Part shown: positions 42,709 through 51,480 of the stretch, in pieces
Numbering within the stretch: position 1 is the first letter of the stretch
How the letters are laid out: each line of letters begins with the position of its first letter
Notes under the pieces: model-generated
Seen by the model: only the letters and a program-made list of their open reading frames with translations
What the model was told of the DNA's origin: nothing
Databases searched by the model: none
Program-made: the position numbers and the translations under genes
Origin: Shouchella hunanensis
GTDB taxonomy: Bacteria; Bacillota; Bacilli; Bacillales; Bacillaceae_D
DNA length: 64,000 nucleotides
NCBI RefSeq assembly: GCF_028735875.1
Contig: NZ_CP117834.1
Location: 4,000,601-4,064,600, forward strand
Reading direction: 5' to 3'

Positions 42709-44583
42709 TTATTTGCCACCTCCTAGCTTTTTAAGATCCGCTTTAACAACGCTCTTTGGAATATGATAGCCATGATCATCTTTCAATGAACGCATTGCCA
42801 TACCACCGAATGTTAACAAGCCACCAAGAGCAACAACAATCCATGGACTCACAATCGGCTCAGCCATTTCTAGCATAATCAAACCAAAGCCTAGGAAATA
42901 TAAACCGATTGAAATGATAACAGGCAGAATAGAGCCATTCGGCATATGAATATCATCGACTGGTTCAGCCGGTTTCATTGTGCCGTCCCCGTGTACTTTT
43001 TCGTAAAACAATGGATCAAGTGAACGGATTTGTGGCGTTTGAGCAAAGTTATACTCTGGGACAGGTGTTGGTGTTGCCCATTCTAACGTACGTGCATCCC
43101 ATGGATCATTAATCCCAATAACGCGCTCACCTTTAATAGCTGAGTAAACAATATTAATGACAAGTACAATCACTGCAGCAGACATAAAGAATGTTCCAAT
43201 CGTACTAATCATGTTGAATTCATCAAGACCTTGACCGCCTAAATATGTATAAACTCGGCGAGGCATTCCCATTAAGCCAAGGAAGTGTTGAACAAAGAAT
43301 GTTAAATGGAAACCAATCGTGAAAAGAATAAAGAACACGACTCCTAATTTTTCATTTAACTTATGGTTAAACATTTTCGGATACCAGTAAAATAAACCGG
43401 CAAACAGCGCTAACACGATTCCACCGACAATAATGTAGTGGAAATGCGCTACAACAAAGTACGTATCATGGTACAAGTAATCAACAGGTGCCATTGCTAG
43501 CATAACCCCTGTTACGCCTCCAAGAACGAACGTTGGAACGAACGAAGAAGCAAATAACATTGCCGTATTAAACGTAATTTTACCGCCCCACATCGTGAAG
43601 AGCCAGTTAAAGATCTTAATTCCTGTTGGTACAGCAATCGTCATTGTTGCAATCGCAAAGATTGAGTTGGCTACTGGGCCAATTCCTACTGTAAACATAT
43701 GGTGAGCCCATACCATGAATCCAAGAAAGGCAATAATCATTGTTGCGAAAACCATTGCAGTATAACCGAATAGACGCTTTCTTGAGAATGCTGGAATAAC
43801 CTCTGATATAATTCCAAATGCCGGTAAAACAAGAATGTACACTTCAGGGTGACCAAAAATCCAGAAAATATGTTGCCAAATGACAACGTTTCCTCCTGCT
43901 GCCGGGTTAAAGAACTGGGCATCAAAAATCCGCTCTAGCATAAGAAGCGCAAGTCCTGCCGCAAGTGGCGTAAATGCAAAGAGAATGAGTGTCGATGTGA
44001 CAAACGATGTCCACACAAAAAGTGGTAAGCGCATCATCGTCATTCCTGGCGCACGCATATTAATGATTGTCACTAAAAAGTTAATGGCTGAAATCAATGT
44101 ACCGATACCAGAAACCTGTAAACCAAGTACATAAAAATCAAGACCAAGCTGTTCTTCATTTAATGATAAAGGAACATAAGCAGTCCATCCTGCATCTGGG
44201 CCTCCACCAAAAAACCAGCTTGTTGATAGTAATAAACCACCTGATAAGAATATCCAGAACCCTAACGCATTGACGAATGGAAACGCAACATCTCGAGCAC
44301 CGATTTGAAGCGGAATCACAAAGTTCATAAATGCAAATAAGAGCGGGGTGGCTGCGAGGAACAACATGATCGTTCCGTGCATCGTAATAAATTCGTTAAA
44401 CGTTTGCCCGGTTAAAAAGCTATTTTCAGGCATGATAAGCTGAATTCGCATAAAAACAGCCATCAAACCGGCTTTTAAGAAGAAAAGCGTCCCGGCAATT
44501 AAGTACATGATGCCGAGCTTTTTATGGTCAACCGTTGTTAGCCAGTCCCAAACGACGCCTTTTTCTTTTTTATAACTAGCCAA
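42709..44583 (-). CDS. ctaD: Cytochrome caa3 oxidase subunit I
   Basis: The haem-copper catalytic subunit (624 aa, 14-15 helices), which reduces O2 and pumps protons. The haem a ligand region is FNEFITMHGTIMLFL, the Cu-B and tyrosine crosslink site is FWIFGHPEVYILVLPAFGIIS, a further Cu-B pair lies in MVWAHHMFTVG, and haem a3/a ligands lie in YHDTYFVVAHFHYIIVGG. Start is TTG, 6 nt after GGAGGG. Between ctaC and ctaE. Confidence 0.96.
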   Translation of the reverse strand: MASYKKEKGVVWDWLTTVDHKKLGIMYLIAGTLFFLKAGLMAVFMRIQLIMPENSFLTGQTFNEFITMHGTIMLFLAATPLLFAFMNFVIPLQIGARDVAFPFVNALGFWIFLSGGLLLSTSWFFGGGPDAGWTAYVPLSLNEEQLGLDFYVLGLQVSGIGTLISAINFLVTIINMRAPGMTMMRLPLFVWTSFVTSTLILFAFTPLAAGLALLMLERIFDAQFFNPAAGGNVVIWQHIFWIFGHPEVYILVLPAFGIISEVIPAFSRKRLFGYTAMVFATMIIAFLGFMVWAHHMFTVGIGPVANSIFAIATMTIAVPTGIKIFNWLFTMWGGKITFNTAMLFASSFVPTFVLGGVTGVMLAMAPVDYLYHDTYFVVAHFHYIIVGGIVLALFAGLFYWYPKMFNHKLNEKLGVVFFILFTIGFHLTFFVQHFLGLMGMPRRVYTYLGGQGLDEFNMISTIGTFFMSAAVIVLVINIVYSAIKGERVIGINDPWDARTLEWATPTPVPEYNFAQTPQIRSLDPLFYEKVHGDGTMKPAEPVDDIHMPNGSILPVIISIGLYFLGFGLIMLEMAEPIVSPWIVVALGGLLTFGGMAMRSLKDDHGYHIPKSVVKADLKKLGGGK

Positions 44584-44612
44584 TCAAGACCCTCCTTTAC
44601 CCAATCTTCCTT

Positions 44613-45647
44613 TTAATAATCCGCATCTGCTGGACGTACTTGTAATGAACGTAAGTACGCAATTAAATCTTCCATGTCATCATCACTAATATCATGTGGT
44701 GGCATGTTGTTGCCTTGCTTTAACTCTTCAGGATTTCGAATCCAATTCGCAAGTTCTTCATCATCATCGATGTCGTATACACCTGCAAATTTTTGACGGT
44801 CACCGAAGTTTGTCAAAGTTGGGCCAGTTGCCATACCTTCTCCACCGATTGCATGACAATTAATACATGCATTTTCTTGGAATACTTCATAACCCGCTTC
44901 AGCATTTGCAGCAGTTTCTTCCGCTTCAACAGCAAGCATATCATCTACCCATTGGTCGTATTCATCACGCTCAAGGGCAATGACTTTGAAATCCATCAGC
45001 GCATGGGAAGGTCCGCATAATTCTGCACATTTCCCTAAATAGACACCTGGTTCTTCAGCTTGTAGCCATAAAGCATTTGATACACCAGGGATGTTGTCAA
45101 TTTTACCACCTAACGCAGGAACCCAAAAAGAGTGAATAACATCTTCTGCATTAAGCTCAAATACCACACGCTCTCCAACAGGAATATACACTTCTTGACC
45201 TGCTGTAAAGCCTTCCTCGTAATCAAACTGCCACCAGTACTGGTGGCCAGTCACGTTTATGTATACTGCATCTTCATGTTCAGCTGGATCAGCATCAACA
45301 TGGAATTCAAACGTTCCTGTTACGGTTGGAATAAATAAAATAATAAGCAATAGTACAGGAATAACAGTCCATGTAATTTCCATTGCTGTATTTCCGTGAA
45401 CTTGCTTCGGTAGTTCATCATCGCCTTCTTTGCGGCGGAACTTCACGACGATAATGAAGAATATGGCAAACACAATCACTGATACAAGTGTCATAATAAC
45501 TAATGACAAGATCATGTTGTCATAGATCCATTGTGCCGCTTCTCCCTTTGGATCAAGCGCAGTCAAGTTCTCTTCACCAAGACAGCCTGATAAAAAAACA
45601 AGCACTAGAGCTGCAGGTGTTAAGCGCCACAGTAGGTTTTTTAACAT
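44613..45647 (-). CDS. ctaC: Cytochrome caa3 oxidase subunit II with fused cytochrome c
   Basis: A 344-residue lipoprotein: signal peptide with lipobox FLSGC (Cys22), two membrane helices (about 48-70, 90-110), a cupredoxin domain with the Cu-A centre (GKCAELCGPSHALMDF) and a C-terminal class I cytochrome c domain (haem site NACINCHAIGG, Met ligand in NNMPPH). This fusion defines caa3-type oxidases. The extracytoplasmic part is rich in Asp/Glu, as in alkaliphilic Bacillus. First gene of ctaCDEF; ctaB is missing upstream. Confidence 0.96.
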   Translation of the reverse strand: MLKNLLWRLTPAALVLVFLSGCLGEENLTALDPKGEAAQWIYDNMILSLVIMTLVSVIVFAIFFIIVVKFRRKEGDDELPKQVHGNTAMEITWTVIPVLLLIILFIPTVTGTFEFHVDADPAEHEDAVYINVTGHQYWWQFDYEEGFTAGQEVYIPVGERVVFELNAEDVIHSFWVPALGGKIDNIPGVSNALWLQAEEPGVYLGKCAELCGPSHALMDFKVIALERDEYDQWVDDMLAVEAEETAANAEAGYEVFQENACINCHAIGGEGMATGPTLTNFGDRQKFAGVYDIDDDEELANWIRNPEELKQGNNMPPHDISDDDMEDLIAYLRSLQVRPADADY

Positions 45648-45806
45648 GTTCGATTCCCTCTCTTTCTATGTAGTTGTCTTGGTCTTCTCAAACAGCGGCG
45701 TGAATGATAAAATGGCTAGTCCGTCTATGAAACTCGAAAACGGATACAACCCTTCTTAAGCTTGACGGAATATGAGGATCATTGCTCACACATATTCTTA
45801 CATTCT

Positions 45807-45838
45807 CCCACATTATCGATTATAACCGAAAATGTGGG
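45807..45838. promoter_or_regulatory. Inverted repeat over the putative ctaC -10
   Basis: CCCACATT (45807-45814) and AATGTGGG (45831-45838) flank a perfect minus-strand TATAAT (45819-45824) almost symmetrically. It looks like an operator but no decent -35 is seen at 17 nt, so activation by a regulator is possible. Confidence 0.45.
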
Positions 45839-45860
45839 CGGTTTCATCAAATTCCTTTTG

Positions 45861-45878
45861 TTCACATGATTTTCACAT
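45861..45878 (-). promoter_or_regulatory. Tandem ATGTGAA elements, ResD-like site
   Basis: ATGTGAA occurs twice on the minus strand (45861-45867 and 45872-45878) with an 11-nt period, about 40-55 nt upstream of the putative ctaC -10. ResD sites (TTTGTGAAT type) are similar. Inference. Confidence 0.4.
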
Positions 45879-45912
45879 TTACAATCTTCAAAAATTGTTC
45901 GCAGCTGAAAAA

Positions 45913-45942
45913 TTGACTTTACCCTGTACGTTTTCTTATCAT
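45913..45942 (+). promoter_or_regulatory. Candidate sigma-A promoter for ctaA
   Basis: TTGACT (45913-45918), 18 nt, TATCAT (45937-45942); five of six matches at each hexamer, about 78 nt upstream of the chosen ctaA start. Confidence 0.5.
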
Positions 45943-46019
45943 GGAGAAAGTACATTATAAGACCCAATACTAACTTTATCATACTTTTTAACAAGTTTAT
46001 AGAAGGAATGGTGAAACGA

Positions 46020-46925
46020 TTGCATAAAGGACTAAAAAGATTTGGCGTATTCACCTCACTAGGTGTTCTCCTTGTTCTCATTCAAGGAGCAGTAGTTACA
46101 AATACGGGCTCAGGCGAGGGATGTGGTCAAACGTGGCCGCTCTGTTTTGGTCAAGTTATCCCACTTGATCCACCACCAGAAACGGTTATCGAATTCTCTC
46201 ATCGCTTAATCGCAGGTATTGTAGGGATGCTCGTCATTATCATGGCCATCTGGTCATGGCGAACATTAAAGCATTTATCGGAAACGAAATTTTTAGCGAT
46301 TATTTCTGTTTTTATGATCATTTTTCAAGGATTACTTGGAGCAGGCGCCGTTGTATTCGGTCAATCAGACCTCATTATGGCACTACACTTTGGTTTTTCA
46401 GCTCTCTCTTTTGCATCCGTCGTATTATTAACAAGACTTGCATTTGAAGACAGCAATCCTAAAAGACATTATGTACCAATTGTTTCAAAGTCATACAAGT
46501 GGTTTGTGATTGGTACAACGATTTATTCCTATTTAGCTATTTATACTGGGGCTTACGTAAAGCATCGAGATGCAACCCTTGCTTGTTCTGGTTTTCCATT
46601 GTGTAATGGTGAATTAATCCCAACTGTGTTTCACGATGCGATTGCTGTACAACTGCTACACCGAGCAGCCGCATTGATTCTTGTCACTTTACTTCTTATC
46701 TTATTTATTTGGACATTAAAAGCTTATAAAAAACAATCCGTTTTAGTTTTTTGTTCCGTACTCACGATTATTCTCGTTGCTGGACAAGCCGCTTCTGGAA
46801 TTGCCGTTGTATTTACTCAAAATTCCACCTTAACGATTGGCATTTTCCATGCGCTTTTAATTTCCCTCCTCTTCACCGTACTTTGTTACATGGTCATGCT
46901 TGTCAATCGACACAAGCAGAACTAA
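46020..46925 (+). CDS. ctaA: Haem A synthase
   Basis: An eight-helix membrane enzyme that oxidises haem O to haem A for the caa3 oxidase (301 aa). Conserved pairs: GSGEGCGQTWPLCFG (Cys pair), IEFSHRLIAGIVG (His ligand), LHFGFSALSF, YTGAYVKHRDATLACSGFPLCNG and LLHRAAALIL. An ATG at 46008 is in frame but abuts AGAAGGA directly. TTG at 46020 yields an MHKGLKRFGV N-terminus that matches B. subtilis CtaA, so I use it with some doubt. It needs haem O from CtaB, which is not encoded here. Confidence 0.94.
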   Translation: MHKGLKRFGVFTSLGVLLVLIQGAVVTNTGSGEGCGQTWPLCFGQVIPLDPPPETVIEFSHRLIAGIVGMLVIIMAIWSWRTLKHLSETKFLAIISVFMIIFQGLLGAGAVVFGQSDLIMALHFGFSALSFASVVLLTRLAFEDSNPKRHYVPIVSKSYKWFVIGTTIYSYLAIYTGAYVKHRDATLACSGFPLCNGELIPTVFHDAIAVQLLHRAAALILVTLLLILFIWTLKAYKKQSVLVFCSVLTIILVAGQAASGIAVVFTQNSTLTIGIFHALLISLLFTVLCYMVMLVNRHKQN

Positions 46926-46950
46926 AAAAGCCGCCCTTAGGCGGCTTTTT
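46925..46950. terminator. Bidirectional terminator between ctaA and pycA
   Basis: AAAAAGCCGCC / GGCGGCTTTTT, 11-bp perfect stem, loop CTTA, T runs on both strands. Confidence 0.93.
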
Positions 46951-46962
46951 TTCATGGTATGA

Positions 46963-49900
46963 TTACTCTATTTCGATTAATAGATCACCAGTGGAAATGG
47001 CTTCTCCGTCTCTTGCATGAATTTTAGTCACAACTCCATTTTTTGCAGCTTGAACCGTTGTTTCCATTTTCATCGCTTCGGTAATCATAAGGTGATCACC
47101 TTTTTTCACTTCATCACCTTCAGAAACGAGTGCTTTTACAACGGTGCCAGGCATCGATGCACCAATATGATTTAAATTGTTTTTCTCAGCCTTTGGCCGT
47201 AATACTGCATCTGACTTAATATCTAAATCTAAAATGTTCACTTCACGAGGCTGACCATTTAATTCAAAATAAACAATTCTTGTACCATCTCGCTGTGGGT
47301 CAGAAATGGAGATTAATTTTACAATTAACGTTTTCCCTTGTTCGATTTCAATCTCTACCTCTTCTCCGAGATGCAACCCGTAAAAGAATGTTGGTGTATC
47401 AAGAACAGATACGTCACCAAAGCGTTCACTAAACTCTTCATATTCTTTGAACACTTTTGGATACAGTAAATAAGACAGAACATCATGACTTGTCACTTGA
47501 CGATCAAGCTCTTTAAATAGTTGCTCGCCAACTTCTTTAAAATCAACAGGCTCAAGGGCTGCACCAGGACGACCTTCAATTGGGGTTTTCCCTTTTAGTA
47601 TAATACGTTGAAGTTCCTGTGGAAAACCTTGATATGGTTTACCAAGCTGCCCTTGGAAGAACTCAACTACTGAATCAGGAAAATCTAAGCTTGACCCTTT
47701 TTCATAAAGATCTTCTTCCGTCAACTCATTTTGTACCATATAAAGCGCCATGTCTCCTACAACCTTAGAAGAAGGTGTTACTTTCACAATGTCTCCGAAC
47801 ATGTCATTGACTGTGCGGTACATTTTCTTCACTTCATTCCATTTCTCATACAAACCAACCGCTTTTGCTTGCTGCTGTAGGTTACTGTATTGACCACCAG
47901 GCATTTCGTGTTCGTACACTTCTGTATGTGGTGCATTCATGCCGCTTTCAAACCCACTATAAAACTTCCGTGTATCATACCAGAACTGATCAAGCTTCTC
48001 GTATGTCTCAATATTCATTTTCGGCTGACGATCGGTTCCCGCGAGCGCATAATACAGGCTGTTTGCACTTGGTTGTGACGTCAATCCAGCCATTGAACTA
48101 ACAGCAACGTCAACAATGTCAACACCAGCTTCTACAGCGCGTGCATAAGAAAACACACCGTTGCCGCTTGTATCGTGCATATGCAAATGAATGGGAATAT
48201 CAATGGTCCCTTTTAACTCACTGACAAGCTGATACGCTGCTTCTGGTTTTAACAATCCTGCCATATCTTTAATCGCTAAAATATGGGCACCAGATGCTTC
48301 TAGTTCTTTCGCCATCTTTTTGTAGTAAGGTAAATCGTATTTTGTTTTATTTTTGTCTAAAATATCTCCTGTGTAACAAACGGCTACTTCTGCGACTTTA
48401 CCACTTTCACGAACTGCTTCAATAGCTGGCTTCATTGCTTCAACCCAGTTCAAGCTATCAAAGATTCGAAATACGTCAATTCCTGCTTCAGCTGACTTTT
48501 GAACAAAATCATAAACAACATTATCTGGATAGCTAGTGTACCCAACTGCATTAGAAGCACGTAGCAACATCTGGAATAAAATGTTTGGTGCTTTTTCCCG
48601 TAAAACGAGCAGCCGCTCCCAAGGATTTTCGTGTAAGAAGCGCATCGCTACATCAAAAGTGGCACCGCCCCACATTTCAAGTGAAAATAAATCAGGCAAT
48701 AGATGGGCTGTTGGCTCCGCAACTTTTTTCAAGTCATGTGTTCGCACCCGAGTAGCAAGTAAAGATTGATGTGCATCTCGGAATGTTGTATCCGTTAATA
48801 GAACGTCTTTCTGTTCATTAACCCACTTAATCAACCCTTCAGGCCCTTTTTCATCCAATAGTTGTTTCGTTCCTGGCTTCACTTCTTCTAGACGATTATA
48901 GGCAGGCAAGACTGGCGCATCAAAGAGCGGCTTCTCTCCTTTTTGTAAGCCCGGATACCCGTTCACAACTGTTTCTCCAATAAAAGATAGCATTTTCGTT
49001 CCTCGGTCTTTGACCTTTGGAAACACAAATAATTCTGGCGTTTGATCAATAAAGCCTGTATTATATTCCCCATTTAAAAACTTCTTATGGGTCACAACAT
49101 TCTCTAAAAAGGCAATATTCGTTTTAATACCTCGGATACGGAATTCACGAAGATTACGCACCATTTTTAATGCCGCATCTTCAAACGTCAATGCCCACGT
49201 AGACACTTTTACAAGTAGGGAATCATAGTGAGGACTAATGACCGCACCTTGGAAGCCATTTCCTGCATCTAGACGTACACCAAAACCACCACTAGAACGA
49301 TACGCATTAATCCGCCCTGTATCTGGCATAAAGCCATTAGCTGGGTCTTCTGTTGTCACACGTGACTGTATCGCATATCCGAAGAGATGAATATCTTTCT
49401 GAGCCGGAATGTTTATCTCTTTTTCATGCAATTTGTAACCTGCTGTTATCTTCAGTTGAGATTGTACAATATCAATTCCAGTTACCATTTCCGTAATGGT
49501 ATGCTCAACTTGTACACGAGGATTTACTTCAATGAAGTAAAACGCCCCATCATCTGTCACAAGGAATTCTACCGTTCCAGCATTCACATACTGTATATTT
49601 TCCATCAGCTGAACCGCCGCTTGGCAAATATTATTTCGTACTTCATCCGTTAACGACACACTCGGTGCGATCTCCACTACTTTTTGATGTCGGCGTTGTA
49701 CTGAACAATCTCTTTCATGTAAATGAACAATATTGCCATGCTTGTCCGCTAAAATTTGAACTTCAATATGTTTAGGGCGCTCGACAAACTTCTCTACATA
49801 TACTTCGTCGTTCCCGAAAGCAGATTTCGCTTCTGATTTAGCCCGATCATATGCTTCTTTTAATTCTTCTTCAGCGCGAACAATCCTCATTCCTCGTCCA

Positions 49901-50409
49901 CCGCCTCCTAAAGAGGCTTTAATAATAAACGGATAGCCATGTTCTGCTGCAAAAGCTTTCACTTCATTTAAATCATTAACCGGTCCATCGCTACCAGGAA
50001 TAACAGGTAAGCCAGCTTTAAGAGCTTGTTCTCTGGCTTGAATCTTGTCACCAAACATCTCTAAATGTTCAAGCTCTGGACCAACGAATAAAATGCCTTC
50101 TTCTTTACAACGTCTGGCGAATTCAATATTCTCTGACAAAAAGCCATAGCCTGGATGAATGGCATCGACATCATTTGCTTTCGCTGTCGCAATAATATCT
50201 TCAATATCTAAGTATGCATCAATTGGTTTTTTTCCTTTACCAACTAAATACGCTTCATCTGCTTTGTAGCGATGAAAAGCTCCTGTATCTTCTTTCGAAT
50301 AAATGGCAACCGTGCGAATGTTTAATTCTGAGCATGCCCGAAAAATTCGAATGGCGATTTCTCCACGGTTTGCTACAAGAACTTTCTTAATTGTATGTAA
50401 TCCATTCAT
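46963..50409 (-). CDS. pycA: Pyruvate carboxylase
   Basis: Full-length 1148-residue anaplerotic enzyme making oxaloacetate from pyruvate and bicarbonate. Biotin carboxylase domain (1 to about 450; KVLVANRGEIAIRIFRAC, ASLGGGGRGMRIV, HLHERDCSVQRRHQKV, FIEVNPRVQVEHT), carboxyltransferase domain (about 530-830; LLTDTTFRDAHQSLLATRVRT, HLHMHDTSGNG), conserved PYC C-region and biotinyl domain with EAMKMET, biotinyl Lys about 1114. Near ctaA as in B. subtilis; ftsW, normally upstream, is absent. Confidence 0.98.
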   Translation of the reverse strand: MNGLHTIKKVLVANRGEIAIRIFRACSELNIRTVAIYSKEDTGAFHRYKADEAYLVGKGKKPIDAYLDIEDIIATAKANDVDAIHPGYGFLSENIEFARRCKEEGILFVGPELEHLEMFGDKIQAREQALKAGLPVIPGSDGPVNDLNEVKAFAAEHGYPFIIKASLGGGGRGMRIVRAEEELKEAYDRAKSEAKSAFGNDEVYVEKFVERPKHIEVQILADKHGNIVHLHERDCSVQRRHQKVVEIAPSVSLTDEVRNNICQAAVQLMENIQYVNAGTVEFLVTDDGAFYFIEVNPRVQVEHTITEMVTGIDIVQSQLKITAGYKLHEKEINIPAQKDIHLFGYAIQSRVTTEDPANGFMPDTGRINAYRSSGGFGVRLDAGNGFQGAVISPHYDSLLVKVSTWALTFEDAALKMVRNLREFRIRGIKTNIAFLENVVTHKKFLNGEYNTGFIDQTPELFVFPKVKDRGTKMLSFIGETVVNGYPGLQKGEKPLFDAPVLPAYNRLEEVKPGTKQLLDEKGPEGLIKWVNEQKDVLLTDTTFRDAHQSLLATRVRTHDLKKVAEPTAHLLPDLFSLEMWGGATFDVAMRFLHENPWERLLVLREKAPNILFQMLLRASNAVGYTSYPDNVVYDFVQKSAEAGIDVFRIFDSLNWVEAMKPAIEAVRESGKVAEVAVCYTGDILDKNKTKYDLPYYKKMAKELEASGAHILAIKDMAGLLKPEAAYQLVSELKGTIDIPIHLHMHDTSGNGVFSYARAVEAGVDIVDVAVSSMAGLTSQPSANSLYYALAGTDRQPKMNIETYEKLDQFWYDTRKFYSGFESGMNAPHTEVYEHEMPGGQYSNLQQQAKAVGLYEKWNEVKKMYRTVNDMFGDIVKVTPSSKVVGDMALYMVQNELTEEDLYEKGSSLDFPDSVVEFFQGQLGKPYQGFPQELQRIILKGKTPIEGRPGAALEPVDFKEVGEQLFKELDRQVTSHDVLSYLLYPKVFKEYEEFSERFGDVSVLDTPTFFYGLHLGEEVEIEIEQGKTLIVKLISISDPQRDGTRIVYFELNGQPREVNILDLDIKSDAVLRPKAEKNNLNHIGASMPGTVVKALVSEGDEVKKGDHLMITEAMKMETTVQAAKNGVVTKIHARDGEAISTGDLLIEIE

Positions 50410-50496
50410 CTCCCTATTCCCTCTCTCCGTTTTTTCTCTTAACTTTGACTGATTTCTCTAAATTTCGCAACTAATATGCACAAAATTGATTTCAGA

Positions 50497-50525
50497 AAAA
50501 CCGGGCGCATGTGCGTCCCGGTTTT
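50497..50525 (-). terminator. Intrinsic terminator after ylaN
   Basis: AAAACCGGG...CCCGGTTTT with inner GC/GC pairs; T-rich on the minus strand, 4 nt past the ylaN stop. pycA therefore needs its own promoter within the 120-nt gap. Confidence 0.88.
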
Positions 50526-50528
50526 ATG

Positions 50529-50807
50529 TTACTTTAGAGAAGAATCATGAAGTAAAGCTAGTTTTCGTTCTAACTCACTCAAGATTCCCTTCCCTTTTTC
50601 TTCTTCAACAAGCCCAAGTCGAATGGCAAAATCAATTTCTCTTGATAAACCAAACATTCTTGTATCTAAAACCTCTTCGTAGAGGGGGCATTGCGGCATT
50701 GTCAAGTTTTCAAGCTGAACCTCAATTAGCTGACGGATTTTTTCCGCATCCTCTTGAAGTAAACTATATGCTTTTTCACTTTGGCTTGTCACAGCATGTA
50801 ACGTCAA
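50529..50807 (-). CDS. ylaN: YlaN (UPF0358) iron-responsive protein
   Basis: A 92-residue helical protein: [56 protein letters not shown] is the strongly conserved family core. YlaN binds Fe(II) and relieves Fur repression under iron limitation, linking it to Fe-S cluster supply. The open frame extends to 50912, but TTG at 50807, 5 nt after AGGAGGGG, gives the normal family length of about 92 residues. Confidence 0.9.
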   Translation of the reverse strand: MTLHAVTSQSEKAYSLLQEDAEKIRQLIEVQLENLTMPQCPLYEEVLDTRMFGLSREIDFAIRLGLVEEEKGKGILSELERKLALLHDSSLK

Positions 50808-50967
50808 ATTATCCCCTCCTCGTCTGAGTTCATATCCTACTTCCCATAGTATAGATATTTGACGGAAATTGCAATCATTTTCATTGTACAGATAAGTTTC
50901 CAATCGTGACAAATGTTAAATGAAGGCGTATACTTTTCTCTATCGTACATAGTTTTGGAGGGATTTC

Positions 50968-51480
50968 ATGCAAGAATTTGTATTTTTCATTTCTGGTAAA
51001 GTAAAGAAGCCACTTACAATTGATCCTACCGTTTGGATTTTTGACGAACGAAAGATTGATTTAACAACGTTCTTTGAATCAGATATGCAGCTAGAACAAG
51101 AGAATGATTTAATTCATTATACGCAAAAGATCTCTCAACAATTTGATAAAGAAATGCTTGAAGGATCCGAGCCGCCTAATCCGAATCGAGATTCGAACCG
51201 TATTAAATATAACCGCCAAGAGCTAATAAACGGTTCTTTCGGAATGCCTTTACGCTCGTTCATCCGTAATGCCGCTCCCTACGAGGATGTTCAATCCATT
51301 ATCGTTGAAACAACGGAAAATCAACACGTGACACTTCCAATAGAGAAAGCCGATTATTTAATTGCTGCATTCTCTGATAATGGCAAGCCTCTACATAAAG
51401 ATGGACCTGTACACCTTTATGTAGCTGACGGTGTAAGTCAGACAGCGATTAAACGAGTAAAGCAGCTGTCATTCGTTTAA
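50968..51480 (+). CDS. ylaL: YlaL-like conserved hypothetical protein
   Basis: A 170-residue soluble protein starting MQEFVFFISGKVKKPLTIDP, with WIFDERKIDLTTFF and an acidic middle. I know no catalytic motif in it. It lies between ylaN and ylaK, the position of ylaL in B. subtilis, and the name rests mainly on that synteny. Convergent with ylaK; the two stop codons overlap. Confidence 0.75.
   Translation: MQEFVFFISGKVKKPLTIDPTVWIFDERKIDLTTFFESDMQLEQENDLIHYTQKISQQFDKEMLEGSEPPNPNRDSNRIKYNRQELINGSFGMPLRSFIRNAAPYEDVQSIIVETTENQHVTLPIEKADYLIAAFSDNGKPLHKDGPVHLYVADGVSQTAIKRVKQLSFV

Larger units (their letters stand above)
45648..46019. other. 372-nt divergent regulatory region between ctaC and ctaA
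   Basis: There is no gene here; in B. subtilis ctaB lies in this interval. The region holds a ctaC -10 (45819-45824), an inverted repeat CCCACATT-N16-AATGTGGG (45807-45838), two tandem TTCACAT elements (45861-45878) and a ctaA promoter (45913-45942). ctaA and ctaB are ResD-controlled in B. subtilis. The 150 nt next to ctaC show nothing obvious and would be a long 5' leader. Confidence 0.7.

Noticed and set aside
45779..46081. 100-aa minus-strand frame in the ctaC-ctaA gap
   Set aside because: Overlaps the ctaA 5' end and the regulatory elements; no similarity to CtaB or any membrane protein.
50808..50912. N-terminal extension of ylaN
   Set aside because: Would add 35 residues not seen in the family and reads through a strong SD; TTG at 50807 is favoured.
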